Notes under the pieces: model-generated
What the model saw: only the letters and a program-made list of their open reading frames with translations
Told to the model about the DNA's origin: nothing
Database searches by the model: none
Shown here: piece after piece, positions 27,797 through 44,227 of the stretch
Numbering within the stretch: position 1 is the stretch's first letter
Layout of the letters: every line of letters starts with the position of its first letter
Program-made: the position numbers and the translations under genes
Source: Actinomycetes bacterium
GTDB taxonomy: Bacteria; Actinomycetota; Acidimicrobiia; Acidimicrobiales; RAAP-2
Assembly: GCA_021801235.1 (NCBI GenBank)
Contig: JAJYYG010000147.1
Location: forward strand, 1 to 64,000
Direction of reading: 5' to 3'
Length of the DNA stretch: 64,000 bases

Positions 27797-28768
27797 ATGG
27801 AGTTCGTCCCCCGTCGTCGCCTCGAGCTCGTCTCCGGGCGGTCCCACCCGGAGCTCGCCGAGGACATCGCACGGCAGCTCGGCGTCGAGCTGGGCGAGGC
27901 CAACCTGCGGGAGTTCGCCAACGGGGAGATCCACTGCCGCTACGGGACGTCGATGCGCGGCAGCGACGTGTTCATCGTCCAGACCCACTGCGGCCCGGTG
28001 AACGACTCCCTGATGGAGCACCTCATCATGATCGACGCGGCCAAGCGGGCCTCGGCCAAGCGGATCACGGCGGTGTGCCCCTACTACGGGTACTCGCGCC
28101 AGGACCGCAAGGCGAGCGGCCGCGAGCCGATCACCGCCAAGCTGGTGGCGGACATGCTGTCGGTGGCCGGCGCCGACCGGGTGGTCAGCGTGGACCTGCA
28201 CTCGGGGCAGATCCAGGGGTTCTTCGACGTGCCGTTCGACCATCTGACCGCGGCGCCGGTGCTGGTGGACTACCTGCGGTCCCAGGGCACCCAGGACCTG
28301 GTGGTGGTGGCCCCCGACGCCGGGCGGGTGAAGGTGGCGGAGCGGTTCAGTCAGAACCTCTCGGCGGACCTGGCCGTGGTGCACAAGCGACGGCCCCGGG
28401 GGACCGCCAACCAGGTCGAGGCGCTCCACGTGGTCGGGGACGTCGACGGTCGGATCTGCGTGCTCATCGACGACATGATCGACACGGCCGGGACGATCGT
28501 GGCCGCCTCCGACCTCCTCGTCGACCGGGGTGCCTCCGAGGTGTGGTGCATGGCCACCCACGCCGTGCTCTCGGACCCCGCCGTCGACCGTCTCAAGAAC
28601 TCGTCGCTGACCAAGGTGGTGGTGACCAACACGCTCCCGATCGCGCCCGAGCGGCGCTTCGACAAGCTCGAGGTCCTCTCGGTGGCCAAGCTGATCTCCG
28701 ACGCCATCGACGCCGTGTTCGAGGACACCTCGGTGTCGGAGATCTTCGGCGGCGACAACCTGGTGTAG
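27797..28768 (+). CDS. prs: Ribose-phosphate pyrophosphokinase
   Basis: REFANGEIHCRYGTSMRGSDVFIVQ, CPYYGYSRQDRKASGREPITAKLVADML, VCVLIDDMIDTAGTI-type PRPP loop. Confidence 0.97.
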   Translation: MEFVPRRRLELVSGRSHPELAEDIARQLGVELGEANLREFANGEIHCRYGTSMRGSDVFIVQTHCGPVNDSLMEHLIMIDAAKRASAKRITAVCPYYGYSRQDRKASGREPITAKLVADMLSVAGADRVVSVDLHSGQIQGFFDVPFDHLTAAPVLVDYLRSQGTQDLVVVAPDAGRVKVAERFSQNLSADLAVVHKRRPRGTANQVEALHVVGDVDGRICVLIDDMIDTAGTIVAASDLLVDRGASEVWCMATHAVLSDPAVDRLKNSSLTKVVVTNTLPIAPERRFDKLEVLSVAKLISDAIDAVFEDTSVSEIFGGDNLV

Positions 28769-29106
28769 GCCGCCCGCCGCTCTCGCCGGGCAGCCAGGCG
28801 CCCGCCCGCCGGGCATCGGGTGGCTCGGCAGCCCTGGCGGTGTGGATGCCACCGACCGGCCGTGGACGCGGCCGGGCTCGAACAGCACCGGTTCGAGTGG
28901 GTCGGCACCGTCTCCACCTCGCCCCCGGCAGGCGGTCTAGACTGTGGCGCCCGCCAGGTGCAGACCGGCGGCGCTGGTGTCACCGGTGTCGCGGGCGGCG
29001 CCGTCGGGCCGAGGCCCACGGTGCCCCCTCCGCCTCACCCGGCGGCACGAGCACCGGCCGGGCCTCCAGCGCCGCACGCGACCACACGAACCTCCGAGGA
29101 GCCAGC

Positions 29107-29754
29107 ATGCCCGAGATCACCCTTGCCGCCGAGTCCGGTCGGACCATCGGCACCCGTTCGACCCGGCGCCTCCGGGCCGAGGGGAAGATCCCCGGCGTGG
29201 TCTACGGGCACGGGACGGAACCCGTGCCGGTGGCGGTCGGCGCGCGCGACTTCCGGGTGGCGATGTCGGGGGAGGCCGGTCTGAACACCCTGCTGTCCCT
29301 GGACCTGGACGGCACCAGCCTGCTCACCCTGGCCCGGGACATCCAGCACCATCCGGTGAAGAACGTCGTGACCCACGTCGACTTCCTGATCGTCCGCCGC
29401 GACGAGGTGATCGCCGCCGAGGTGACGATCAACCTGGTCGGCGAGGCGGTCGAGGTCCAGCACGGCGACGGGGTCGTCGACCAGCAGCTGTTCACGCTGG
29501 CCGTGAAGGCGAAGCCGGCGGACATCCCCCCGTCGCTCGACCTCGACATCTCCGAGCTGACCATCGGCGGCTCGCTGCACGTCTCGGACATCACCGTTCC
29601 CCGCGGCGTCGAGATCGAGACCGATCTCGAGGCCACGGTGGTCGCCGGCCAGCCGCCGCGGGTGCAGACGGCGGCGGAGGAGGAGGGCGGCGCGGCCGCA
29701 TCGGGCGAGTCGACCGCCGGAGCCGGCGACTCCGGCGACTCGTCGGCGGAGTAG
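29107..29754 (+). CDS. rplY: 50S ribosomal protein L25 (CTC-type)
   Basis: ESGRTIGTRSTRRLRAEGKIPGVVYGHG, VKNVVTHVDFLIV; between prs and pth. Confidence 0.93.
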   Translation: MPEITLAAESGRTIGTRSTRRLRAEGKIPGVVYGHGTEPVPVAVGARDFRVAMSGEAGLNTLLSLDLDGTSLLTLARDIQHHPVKNVVTHVDFLIVRRDEVIAAEVTINLVGEAVEVQHGDGVVDQQLFTLAVKAKPADIPPSLDLDISELTIGGSLHVSDITVPRGVEIETDLEATVVAGQPPRVQTAAEEEGGAAASGESTAGAGDSGDSSAE

Positions 29755-29850
29755 GCGCTGCTGCGCGGCCGCCCGCCCGCGAGCCGCCGGGACGGGCCGG
29801 GCAGGGCCCGCGACCCCGACGGACGGCGGGGGACGCCCGCCGACCTGCTG

Positions 29851-30414
29851 GTGGTGGGATTGGGCAACCCGGGCTCCGAGTACGAGGGGACCAGGCACAA
29901 CGTGGGAGCGGAGGCGGTGGCGCTCCTGGCCGCCAGGCACGGCGGTCGCCTGCGGTCGGAGCGCGGCCTGCACGCGCTGGCGGGCACGGTGGAGATCGCC
30001 GGTCGGCGGGTGCTGCTGGCCGTCCCGACCACCTACATGAACGACTCCGGGATCGCGGTGGCTCCGTTGGTCCGGCGCAGCGGTGCCCCGGTCGACACCG
30101 GCCTGGTGGTCGTCCACGACGAGCTCGATCTGCCGCCCGGCCGGGTGAAGTTGAAGTCCGGGGGGGGCCACGCCGGGCACAACGGCCTGCGGTCCATCGA
30201 CCGGTCGCTCGGCGGGAACGGGTACGCGCGGGTCCGCATCGGGATCGGCAAGCCGCCGGGCCGCCAGCCGGGTGCCGACTTCGTACTGAAGAGGCCCGGC
30301 AGCGCCGACCGGGGGCTGTTGGCGGACGCGGTGGCCCGGGCCGCCGATGCGGTCGAGGCGGTGGTGGCCGACGGGCTCGAGGCGGCCATGAACCGGTACA
30401 ACGCCTCGGAGTGA
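29851..30414 (+). CDS. pth: Peptidyl-tRNA hydrolase; true start may lie upstream
   Basis: VGLGNPGSEYEGTRHNVG, TYMNDSG, VVHDELDLPPGRVKLKSGGGHAGHNGLRSI. Confidence 0.93.
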   Translation: MVGLGNPGSEYEGTRHNVGAEAVALLAARHGGRLRSERGLHALAGTVEIAGRRVLLAVPTTYMNDSGIAVAPLVRRSGAPVDTGLVVVHDELDLPPGRVKLKSGGGHAGHNGLRSIDRSLGGNGYARVRIGIGKPPGRQPGADFVLKRPGSADRGLLADAVARAADAVEAVVADGLEAAMNRYNASE

Positions 30415-30468
30415 CCGCCGGCCCTCGGGCACCCGCCGGCCCTCGGGCACCCGCCGGCCCTCGGGCAC
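30415..30468. repeat. Three perfect tandem copies of 18-bp unit ccgccggccctcgggcac, directly after the pth stop
   Basis: Read directly (30415-30432, 30433-30450, 30451-30468). Confidence 0.95.
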
Positions 30469-30513
30469 CCGGCCCGACGACACCACCCGAGGCGTTGCCG
30501 GTACCATCGTCGG

Positions 30514-31434
30514 GTGGGCAGCGGGGACGACATCGTCATCTCGGTCGAGGGGCTGCGGAAGTCCTACGGCGGGTTCGAAGCGGTGCGGGGTGTCGACTTC
30601 GAGGTGAAGCGGGGCCACGTGTTGGCCCTCCTCGGACCCAACGGGGCGGGGAAGACCACCACCGTCGAGATCCTCGAGGGCTACCGGAAGCGGGACGCCG
30701 GCTCGGTGTGCGTCCTGGGTCGCGATCCGTCGCACCGGGACAAGGAGCTCCGTTCCCGGGTGGGGATCGTCCTCCAGGAGTGTGCCGTCGACCAGTACCT
30801 GACGGTGACCGAGGCCATCACCCAGCGCGCCGGCCTCTACCGGACGCCCCGGCCGGTGGGCGAGGTCGTCTCGCTGGTGGGGCTCGGGGCGAAGGGTGAC
30901 GCCCGCATCAAGACGCTGTCGGGTGGTCAGCAGCGCCGGCTCGACCTCGGCCTGGCCCTGGTGGGGGACCCCGAGCTGATCTTCCTCGACGAGCCGACCA
31001 CCGGCTTCGACCCGTCGGCCCGGCGCGAGTCGTGGGACCTCGTGCGCGGCCTGTGTGCGGAGGGGCGCACCGTCGTCCTCACCACCCACTACATGGACGA
31101 GGCCCAGGCGTTGGCCGACCAGGTGACCGTGATCGCCGCGGGCAAGGTAGTGGCGTCGGGGACCCCGGACACCCTCGGCGGGAGGGACCAGGGGGAGACC
31201 ACCGTGCGTTTCCTCCTGCCCGACGGGGTCGGGGTGGGAGACCTGCCGCTGCCTGCCGGCCTCCATCCCGAGGTCCGCTGCGGCGCGGTCGAGGTCTGCC
31301 TCCCCGACGCCACCGACCTGCTCCACGATCTGACCGGCTGGGCGCTCGCCCGCGGACAGGCCTTGGAGGGGCTGACCGTGAAGCGGCCGTCACTCGAGGA
31401 CGTCTACCTCGCCCTCACCGGCGGCGACCCGTGA
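30514..31434 (+). CDS. ABC transporter ATP-binding protein (DrrA-like)
   Basis: LLGPNGAGKTTTVEILEGY, LSGGQQRRLDLGLALVGDPELIFLDEPTTG. Confidence 0.95.
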   Translation: MGSGDDIVISVEGLRKSYGGFEAVRGVDFEVKRGHVLALLGPNGAGKTTTVEILEGYRKRDAGSVCVLGRDPSHRDKELRSRVGIVLQECAVDQYLTVTEAITQRAGLYRTPRPVGEVVSLVGLGAKGDARIKTLSGGQQRRLDLGLALVGDPELIFLDEPTTGFDPSARRESWDLVRGLCAEGRTVVLTTHYMDEAQALADQVTVIAAGKVVASGTPDTLGGRDQGETTVRFLLPDGVGVGDLPLPAGLHPEVRCGAVEVCLPDATDLLHDLTGWALARGQALEGLTVKRPSLEDVYLALTGGDP

Positions 31435-32192
31435 ACGACCTGCAGGTCGCGCTCCACCAGGTCGGCTACGAGCAGAAGTCCTACTGGCGCAATCCGATGG
31501 CGGCGGTGTTCACCTTCATGTTCCCGGTGGTCTTCCTGCTGGTGGTGGGCACGTCGGCCGGAAGCTCGAAGATCCCGGGATCGACGCTCCACTACAACCA
31601 GTACCTGGTGGTCGCCATGCTCGTGTTCGGGCTGATCGCCGCCTGCTACACCAACCTGGGCGTCACCCTGTGCATCCGCAGGGACCAGGGGGTGCTGAAG
31701 CGCATGCGCGGCACGCCCATCGCAACGGTCTCCTACTTCGGCGGCATCATCGGCAGCATCCTGGTGAACGTGGTGCTCCTGACGGTGCTGGTGGTGGCGA
31801 TCGGGATGGTCGGCTACGACCTCCACTTCCCCTTCCACCCGTTCGCCGCGGTGGTCACGCTGCTGGTAGGGGTGGTCACGTTCTGCGCCCTCGGTCTCGC
31901 GGTCACCGTGATCATCTCCAACGGGGAGGCGGCGCCCGCGGTGATCAACGGGATCTACTTCCCGGTGGTGTTCATCTCCGGGGTGTTCTACCCGATCAGT
32001 GACTCGTCCGTCCTGTCGAAGATCGCCAACTACTTCCCGGTCCGTCACATGGTCAAGGCCCTGGTGGGCGCGTTCGAGCCCGGTCCCGGCTCCGGGCTGC
32101 AGGGTCGGGACCTGCTGGTGATGCTGCTGTGGGCGGCGGGGGGGCTGGTGTTCGCGGTGCGCCGGTTCCGCTGGGAGCCCCGCCACCGCTGA
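31431..32192 (+). CDS. ABC-2 type transporter permease
   Basis: GTGA overlap with ATPase gene; about 6 hydrophobic segments; RRDQGVLKRMRGTPI. Confidence 0.92.
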   Translation: MNDLQVALHQVGYEQKSYWRNPMAAVFTFMFPVVFLLVVGTSAGSSKIPGSTLHYNQYLVVAMLVFGLIAACYTNLGVTLCIRRDQGVLKRMRGTPIATVSYFGGIIGSILVNVVLLTVLVVAIGMVGYDLHFPFHPFAAVVTLLVGVVTFCALGLAVTVIISNGEAAPAVINGIYFPVVFISGVFYPISDSSVLSKIANYFPVRHMVKALVGAFEPGPGSGLQGRDLLVMLLWAAGGLVFAVRRFRWEPRHR

Positions 32193-32312
32193 GGGGGAGG
32201 CTGGCCACCGGTGGCGCTCGGGCCCGGGCCGTCCGACGGTCCCCGGGTGCAACGCCCGGTCGCCGATCCGGTCCCCGGGCCGCACCCGGTACCCTGATCG
32301 GGTGAGCCCCCG

Positions 32313-35924
<3,612 letters not shown>

Positions 35925-35934
35925 CATCGCCGCC

Positions 35935-37111
35935 GTGAAGCGCCTCCTCGCCACCTCGTCGCTCGCGCTGGTCGCCGGGGTGCTCGGCACCGCCTGCACC
36001 GCCCTCCCCACCGCCGCCACCGTCAACGGGACCACCGTCTCGGTGGCGTCGCTCAACACCCAGCTCCAGGCGTTCGACACCACCCAGGCCGGTCAGTGCC
36101 TGCTGGAGGCGGAGACCGGCCAGACGGTCCAGACCCAGGGAGCCGGAGGGGCGGGCACGTTCAACATGGCCTTCGCCGACTCCATCCTCCAGAACCGGAT
36201 CGGCGACGCGCTGGCGGCGCAGCTCGCCGCGTCGAAAGGCCTCACCGTCACAGCCTCCGACCTGACGAACGCCGCCAACACCTTCGAGGCCACGCTCGAC
36301 GGTGAGATCAGCGCGGTGGCCAACCAGGCCGCCCAGTCGGGCACCGCCTCGTACTGCGTGAGCTCCTCCGGGCAGGCGCTGACCGGGGCGCAGGTCGTCT
36401 CGAGCCTTCCGTCCGCGGTGCGGGACCAGCTCATCGCCAACAACGCCGTCGACCAGCTGCTCCTCGCCGACGGGGCGGTCATCACCCGTGGCCAGGTGCA
36501 GGCGTACTACGCCGCCAACAAGCCGCTCTTCACCGCCGACTGCGTGAGCGTCATCGTGACCGACACCCAGGCCCACGCCCAGCAGTACCTGGCCCAGATC
36601 AAAGGCGGTGCCTCGTTCGCCGCCGTGGCCAAGGCGAGCTCGCTCGACACCCAGACGGCCCCGAACGGCGGCGCGTTGGGCTGCACCAACACCGAGTCGC
36701 AGGTGGAGCAGGCGCTCGGGCTCACGACGGTGGCGGTGGGTGCACCCATCGGACCCCTCCAGGACCCGAGCACCGGCGCGTGGGAGCTGTTCGAGGTGAC
36801 CAGCCAGACGGTCGAGCCCCTCTCCGCCGCCACCGGGGTGATCCACCAGGAGCTGCTCCAGTCGACGGCGAACGGCAACCGGGTGGCCAAGGAGATCGTC
36901 GTCTACGCGAGGCACTCCCAGGTGTCCGTCGATCCCCGCTACGGCACGTGGCAGGGGCACGTCGTCGTCGCACCGGTGGCGCCACCGGCGCGGTTCTTGC
37001 TGGCGGCGGCGGTCGGACACCCGCTGGTAGCACCCACCGGCACGTCGCCGCTCGGGGCGACCGGGTCGGGAACGCCGCCGTCGGCCCCGGGGACCGCGTC
37101 GCCGGGCACGG

Positions 37112-37119
<8 letters not shown>
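35935..37119 (+). CDS. Lipoprotein foldase, SurA/PrsA-like parvulin-type peptidyl-prolyl isomerase
   Basis: Lipobox LGTAC; SurA-N-like helices; VSVIVTDTQAHAQQYLAQIKGGASFAAVAKASSLD...GGALGC. Confidence 0.8.
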
Positions 37120-40633
<3,514 letters not shown>

Positions 40634-40637
40634 CGGG

Positions 40638-41153
40638 GTGGGACCGGTTCGCGGCGACCCGGCAACCGGCGTCGCCCACGGTCCGGCCGCCGTCCCGGCC
40701 GCCGACGGGAACGACGACCGGGTGGCGGTGGCCGAGCTGCTCGGGCGAACCCCGGCCGGAGCCTTCGAGGTGGTGGTCCGTTCCGAGGACGGCCGGCCCG
40801 CGGTCATCGCCAACGCCCCGTTCCTGTTCGACGGCACGCCGATGCCCACGCGGTTCTGGCTGGTAGACCCCGTGCTGCGCGACGAGGTGAGCCGACTGGA
40901 GTCGGTCGGAGGCGTGCGGCTGGCCGAGTCGGCCGTCCCGCCGGACCGGGTGGCCGCATCCCACGAGGTGTACCGGCAGGAGCGGGACTCCCTCATCCCC
41001 GTGGGCCACGTGGGTCCCCGTCCGGCCGGCGGGGTCGGCGGGACCCGCCAGGGGGTGAAGTGCCTCCACGCCCACCTGGCGTGGTGGTTGACCGGGGCGG
41101 ACGACCCGGTCGGGGAGTGGACGGCCCACCGGATCGGGCTCCGACCGCTCTGA
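40638..41153 (+). CDS. DUF501 family protein
   Basis: VAVAELLGRTPAGAFEVVVRSEDGRPAVIANAP...GVKCLHAHLAWWLTGADDPVGEW; eno-ftsB-DUF501-ppx order. Confidence 0.9.
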   Translation: MGPVRGDPATGVAHGPAAVPAADGNDDRVAVAELLGRTPAGAFEVVVRSEDGRPAVIANAPFLFDGTPMPTRFWLVDPVLRDEVSRLESVGGVRLAESAVPPDRVAASHEVYRQERDSLIPVGHVGPRPAGGVGGTRQGVKCLHAHLAWWLTGADDPVGEWTAHRIGLRPL

Positions 41154-41206
41154 GGGCGTGAACAGGCCGGGCGTGCGGCCTGCCGGGACCGTGCTAGCAA
41201 GGTGGC

Positions 41207-42148
41207 GTGGACTCCCTCGGGCCGGTGGCGGCGATCGACTGCGGAACCAACTCGACCCGCCTGCTGGTGGCGGCCGCCGACGGGCGTCCGCTCACCCGTC
41301 TGATGCGGATCACCCGGCTGGGCGAGGGTGTGGACTCGACCGGCCGGCTGTCCGAGGCGGCGATGGAGCGCTGCCTCCGGGTGCTCGCCGACTACCGACG
41401 GACGATGGACGAGCTCGGGGTCGTCCGGGCACGGCTGGTGGCGACGTCGGCCGCCCGGGACGCGTCCAACGGGCAGGAGTTCGTGACGGCGGCAGCCGAG
41501 GTGACCGGGGCGGAGCCGGCCCTCCTCTCGGGCCGCGACGAGGGCCGCCTGTCGTTGGCCGGAGCGGTGGCCGACCTGGACCCGGCCGACGGCCCCTTTC
41601 TCGTCGTCGACATCGGGGGCGGGTCCACCGAGCTGGTGGCCGGTGCCGGCGCCGGCGATCCGTCCCTGGCGGTCGCCTCCCTGCAGATCGGGTGCGTCCG
41701 GGTGTTCGAGCGCCTCCTCGAAGGCGATCCGCCGACCCCCCCGTCGCTCCGCCGGGCCAGGGAGGCGGTGGCGGCGGCGGTGCGCGAGGCACTCGCCGCC
41801 GAGCCGCGCCTGGCCGCTCCGCCCCTGTTGGTCGGCCTCGCCGGTACGGTCACCACGCTCGCCGCGCTCGAGATGGGGCTCGCCGTCTACGACCGGGACC
41901 GGATCCACCACTCCGTCCTCACCGCCGAGGCGGTGGAGCGGTGGGAGCGCACCCTGGCCGGGGAGGACCGTGCGGCGCGGCTGGCCCGCCCGGGCATGGC
42001 CGAGGGCCGGGAGGACGTGATCGTGGCGGGGGCGCTCATCCTCGCAACGCTCATGTCTGCGCTGGGCAAGGACCGCTGCCTGGTGTCGGAGGCCGACATC
42101 CTCGACGGCATGGTGGCCGGTCTTCTGGCTGGGGTGCCGCTCGACTGA
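41207..42148 (+). CDS. ppx: Ppx/GppA exopolyphosphatase family protein
   Basis: AAIDCGTNSTRLLVA, VVDIGGGSTELVAGA, GLAGTVTTLAALE. Confidence 0.93.
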   Translation: MDSLGPVAAIDCGTNSTRLLVAAADGRPLTRLMRITRLGEGVDSTGRLSEAAMERCLRVLADYRRTMDELGVVRARLVATSAARDASNGQEFVTAAAEVTGAEPALLSGRDEGRLSLAGAVADLDPADGPFLVVDIGGGSTELVAGAGAGDPSLAVASLQIGCVRVFERLLEGDPPTPPSLRRAREAVAAAVREALAAEPRLAAPPLLVGLAGTVTTLAALEMGLAVYDRDRIHHSVLTAEAVERWERTLAGEDRAARLARPGMAEGREDVIVAGALILATLMSALGKDRCLVSEADILDGMVAGLLAGVPLD

Positions 42149-42155
42149 CCGGGAT

Positions 42156-42173
42156 CCGCGGCGGGTGCCGCGG
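42156..42173. terminator. Candidate bidirectional hairpin CCGCGGC-gggt-GCCGCGG between convergent genes
   Basis: 7-bp arms in the 44-bp gap between ppx (+) and glycosyltransferase (-). Confidence 0.5.
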
Positions 42174-42192
42174 CATCGCTTTCGTGGAACGC

Positions 42193-43488
42193 TCAGGCGC
42201 CGACCGCCACCGGGGACCCGGTAGCCGGCCTGTCCCGGGGGCCGGGGGAACGGTCTCGACCGGCCAGACCGGTCGCCGCCAGGACCCGTCGGACGAACCC
42301 GTCCGTCGTCCCGTACCCGGCCTCGGCGTAGCGGCGGCCCTGGACCGACAGGGCGGTCCGGGTCGACGCGCCGAGAAGCGCCTCGATCGACCAGATCAGC
42401 TCCCCGGGAGACGAGTACCAGAGGCCGCCGCGACTCCGGCGGGCAAGGTCCGCGGCCCTGGAGGCACTTGGCACCACGATCGGTGTCCCGTAGAGGAGCG
42501 ACTCGACACACCGGCGGGCGAACAGCGGGCCGGGGCGGAGATCGACGGTGACGGCCGCCCAGGCGATCAGGCGGGCCAGGTCGCTCGACCGTTCGACGGG
42601 CCAGCCGGAGCTTCGCCGCCCCTCGTGCCATACGTGGAAGCCGTCGGTGGTGGAGATCCCGACGGGTGGGTCGGGGATCGCCAAGCGGATGGAACGGGCC
42701 AGCACCGCGGATTCGGCGTTGCCGTCGTCCGTGCTGGCGTCGGTCAGGACCAGGACGTAGCCGGTGTCGCCGACCCAGGTGTTGGGCTCGGAACGGGAGC
42801 TGGGATTGGCGGCGAGTGGAGCACCGATCCAGTGGACGCGAGCGGGGTCACCGATCCGGGCGGCGAGCACGGCGGCCTCCGCCTCGGAGAGGGCGAGGAG
42901 CGACTCGGCGCGGTCGAGGAGCGGCCCGAAGTGGGGGAAGGCGAGCGCGAGCGCGTCGACCGCCAGCGGGACCAGGCTGACCGGCACGTCGGGCACCGCC
43001 CGGTCGACCGCCCGGAGGGCACCCATGTTGAGGTGGCCGGCGACGACCACACGGTCCGGGTGCAGTTCGGCGAGGACGGCGGCTGCGGCTTCCCACGGCT
43101 GGGTCTGACCGCGGTCGAGGATGCGACCGAGCTGCAGGTCGACCCGTCCGGTGGTGCCGACTCCCGCCCCGGTGAACGCGCCGATCAGGGTATCGCGGCT
43201 GAGCTCATCGACCGGCCGGACCGGGGTCCCGGTCTCGTGCAGGGTGAAGACGCCGTCGGCGCGGACCGACGGTCCCGTCCCTTGGGGGGTCACCACGTGG
43301 ACGTCTGCGACGCAGGCCATCGCCCCGGCGATCTGGCGGATCGCCCACCCGGGCTCAGAGCCCGACTCCCAGCGGGTGGTGAGGACGGCAACCACCGGCC
43401 GGCTGGTTCCGGAGCCGGTCGTGGCCGAGGGCTGGGCATCCGGACGGGGCTGCGTGTGCGATCCCCGTCCGTCGGGCACCGAGATCAT
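42193..43488 (-). CDS. GT4-like glycosyltransferase (divergent)
   Basis: Rossmann-like ends; VLVLTDAS, CVESLLYGTPIVVPSASRAADLARRSRGGLWYSSPGEL donor-site-like motif. Confidence 0.7.
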   Translation of the reverse strand: MISVPDGRGSHTQPRPDAQPSATTGSGTSRPVVAVLTTRWESGSEPGWAIRQIAGAMACVADVHVVTPQGTGPSVRADGVFTLHETGTPVRPVDELSRDTLIGAFTGAGVGTTGRVDLQLGRILDRGQTQPWEAAAAVLAELHPDRVVVAGHLNMGALRAVDRAVPDVPVSLVPLAVDALALAFPHFGPLLDRAESLLALSEAEAAVLAARIGDPARVHWIGAPLAANPSSRSEPNTWVGDTGYVLVLTDASTDDGNAESAVLARSIRLAIPDPPVGISTTDGFHVWHEGRRSSGWPVERSSDLARLIAWAAVTVDLRPGPLFARRCVESLLYGTPIVVPSASRAADLARRSRGGLWYSSPGELIWSIEALLGASTRTALSVQGRRYAEAGYGTTDGFVRRVLAATGLAGRDRSPGPRDRPATGSPVAVGA

Positions 43489-43952
43489 GGGCGGTCGTTC
43501 GCGTCCTCGACGGGTGGCTCTGCATGGAGCCAAGCCGCCAGCAGTGCCTGGTTGCGTGCTTCTGCCACCTGGCGTCTGAGGACCTCGCCGTTCAGTTCGG
43601 CGATCCTCACCGTGAGCTCGTCGCACCGGTGCTCCAGGGTCTCCGAGATCCGCACCATGTGGCCGAGCAGCTCTCGTTCCTCGCGGAGGTACCGCCCGAG
43701 CACCCGGTAGGTCAACCGCCCGAAGGCTCCGATCAGCCGGCCCTTGAGCCCGTTCCCGGCGTCCTCGTCGTGGAAGCGGTCGGGGAGTGTCCAGTGCTGG
43801 TGCAGGTAGGCCAGAGCGGAGCGGTTGCGCGCCTGCTCGCCGCCGAGGGGACGGCTGGGTTCGTCGGGTGGGAGCGGCTCCCACCGCAGGACCCGGTGAT
43901 GTTCCCTGAGCGCTTCGAGGAACTGCTCTGGGTCAAGCTCGGATGTGGCCAC
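43485..43952 (-). CDS. Hypothetical coiled-coil protein coupled to the glycosyltransferase
   Basis: ATGA overlap with downstream gene; LKGRLIGAFGRLTYRVLGRYLREERELLGHMVRISETLEHRCDELTVRIAELNGEVLRR. Confidence 0.7.
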   Translation of the reverse strand: MATSELDPEQFLEALREHHRVLRWEPLPPDEPSRPLGGEQARNRSALAYLHQHWTLPDRFHDEDAGNGLKGRLIGAFGRLTYRVLGRYLREERELLGHMVRISETLEHRCDELTVRIAELNGEVLRRQVAEARNQALLAAWLHAEPPVEDANDRP

Positions 43953-44227
43953 CGTTTCGTCCTCTTCTCGCCTTCGCGATCGCACGTCGCCCCGTCGTCT
44001 GAGGAGTGGACTGCCGCCCTTCGTCCTGGCGTCCTTCGGGCACCGCCCTCTCGGACGAGCGCACACGTGGGAACCGACCCGGTCGCGACCAGGTCAGCAT
44101 AGCCGTGGCGCCGCGGACCGTTGGGCATGGGATCCGGGTGGCCCGTGCCCGAACGACCCCTCCAGGCGCTCCTTCGACATCCTTGATGATCTCCGCTTGA
44201 TCGTGGCGGTATGCTGCTCGGGCTCCC

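Noticed and set aside
28860-28960. Possible tRNA around GGTTCGAGTGGG
   Set aside because: T-loop-like string only; no acceptor, D or anticodon stems could be paired.
30415-30468. CRISPR array
   Set aside because: Units are contiguous 18-bp copies without spacers; no cas genes in the window.
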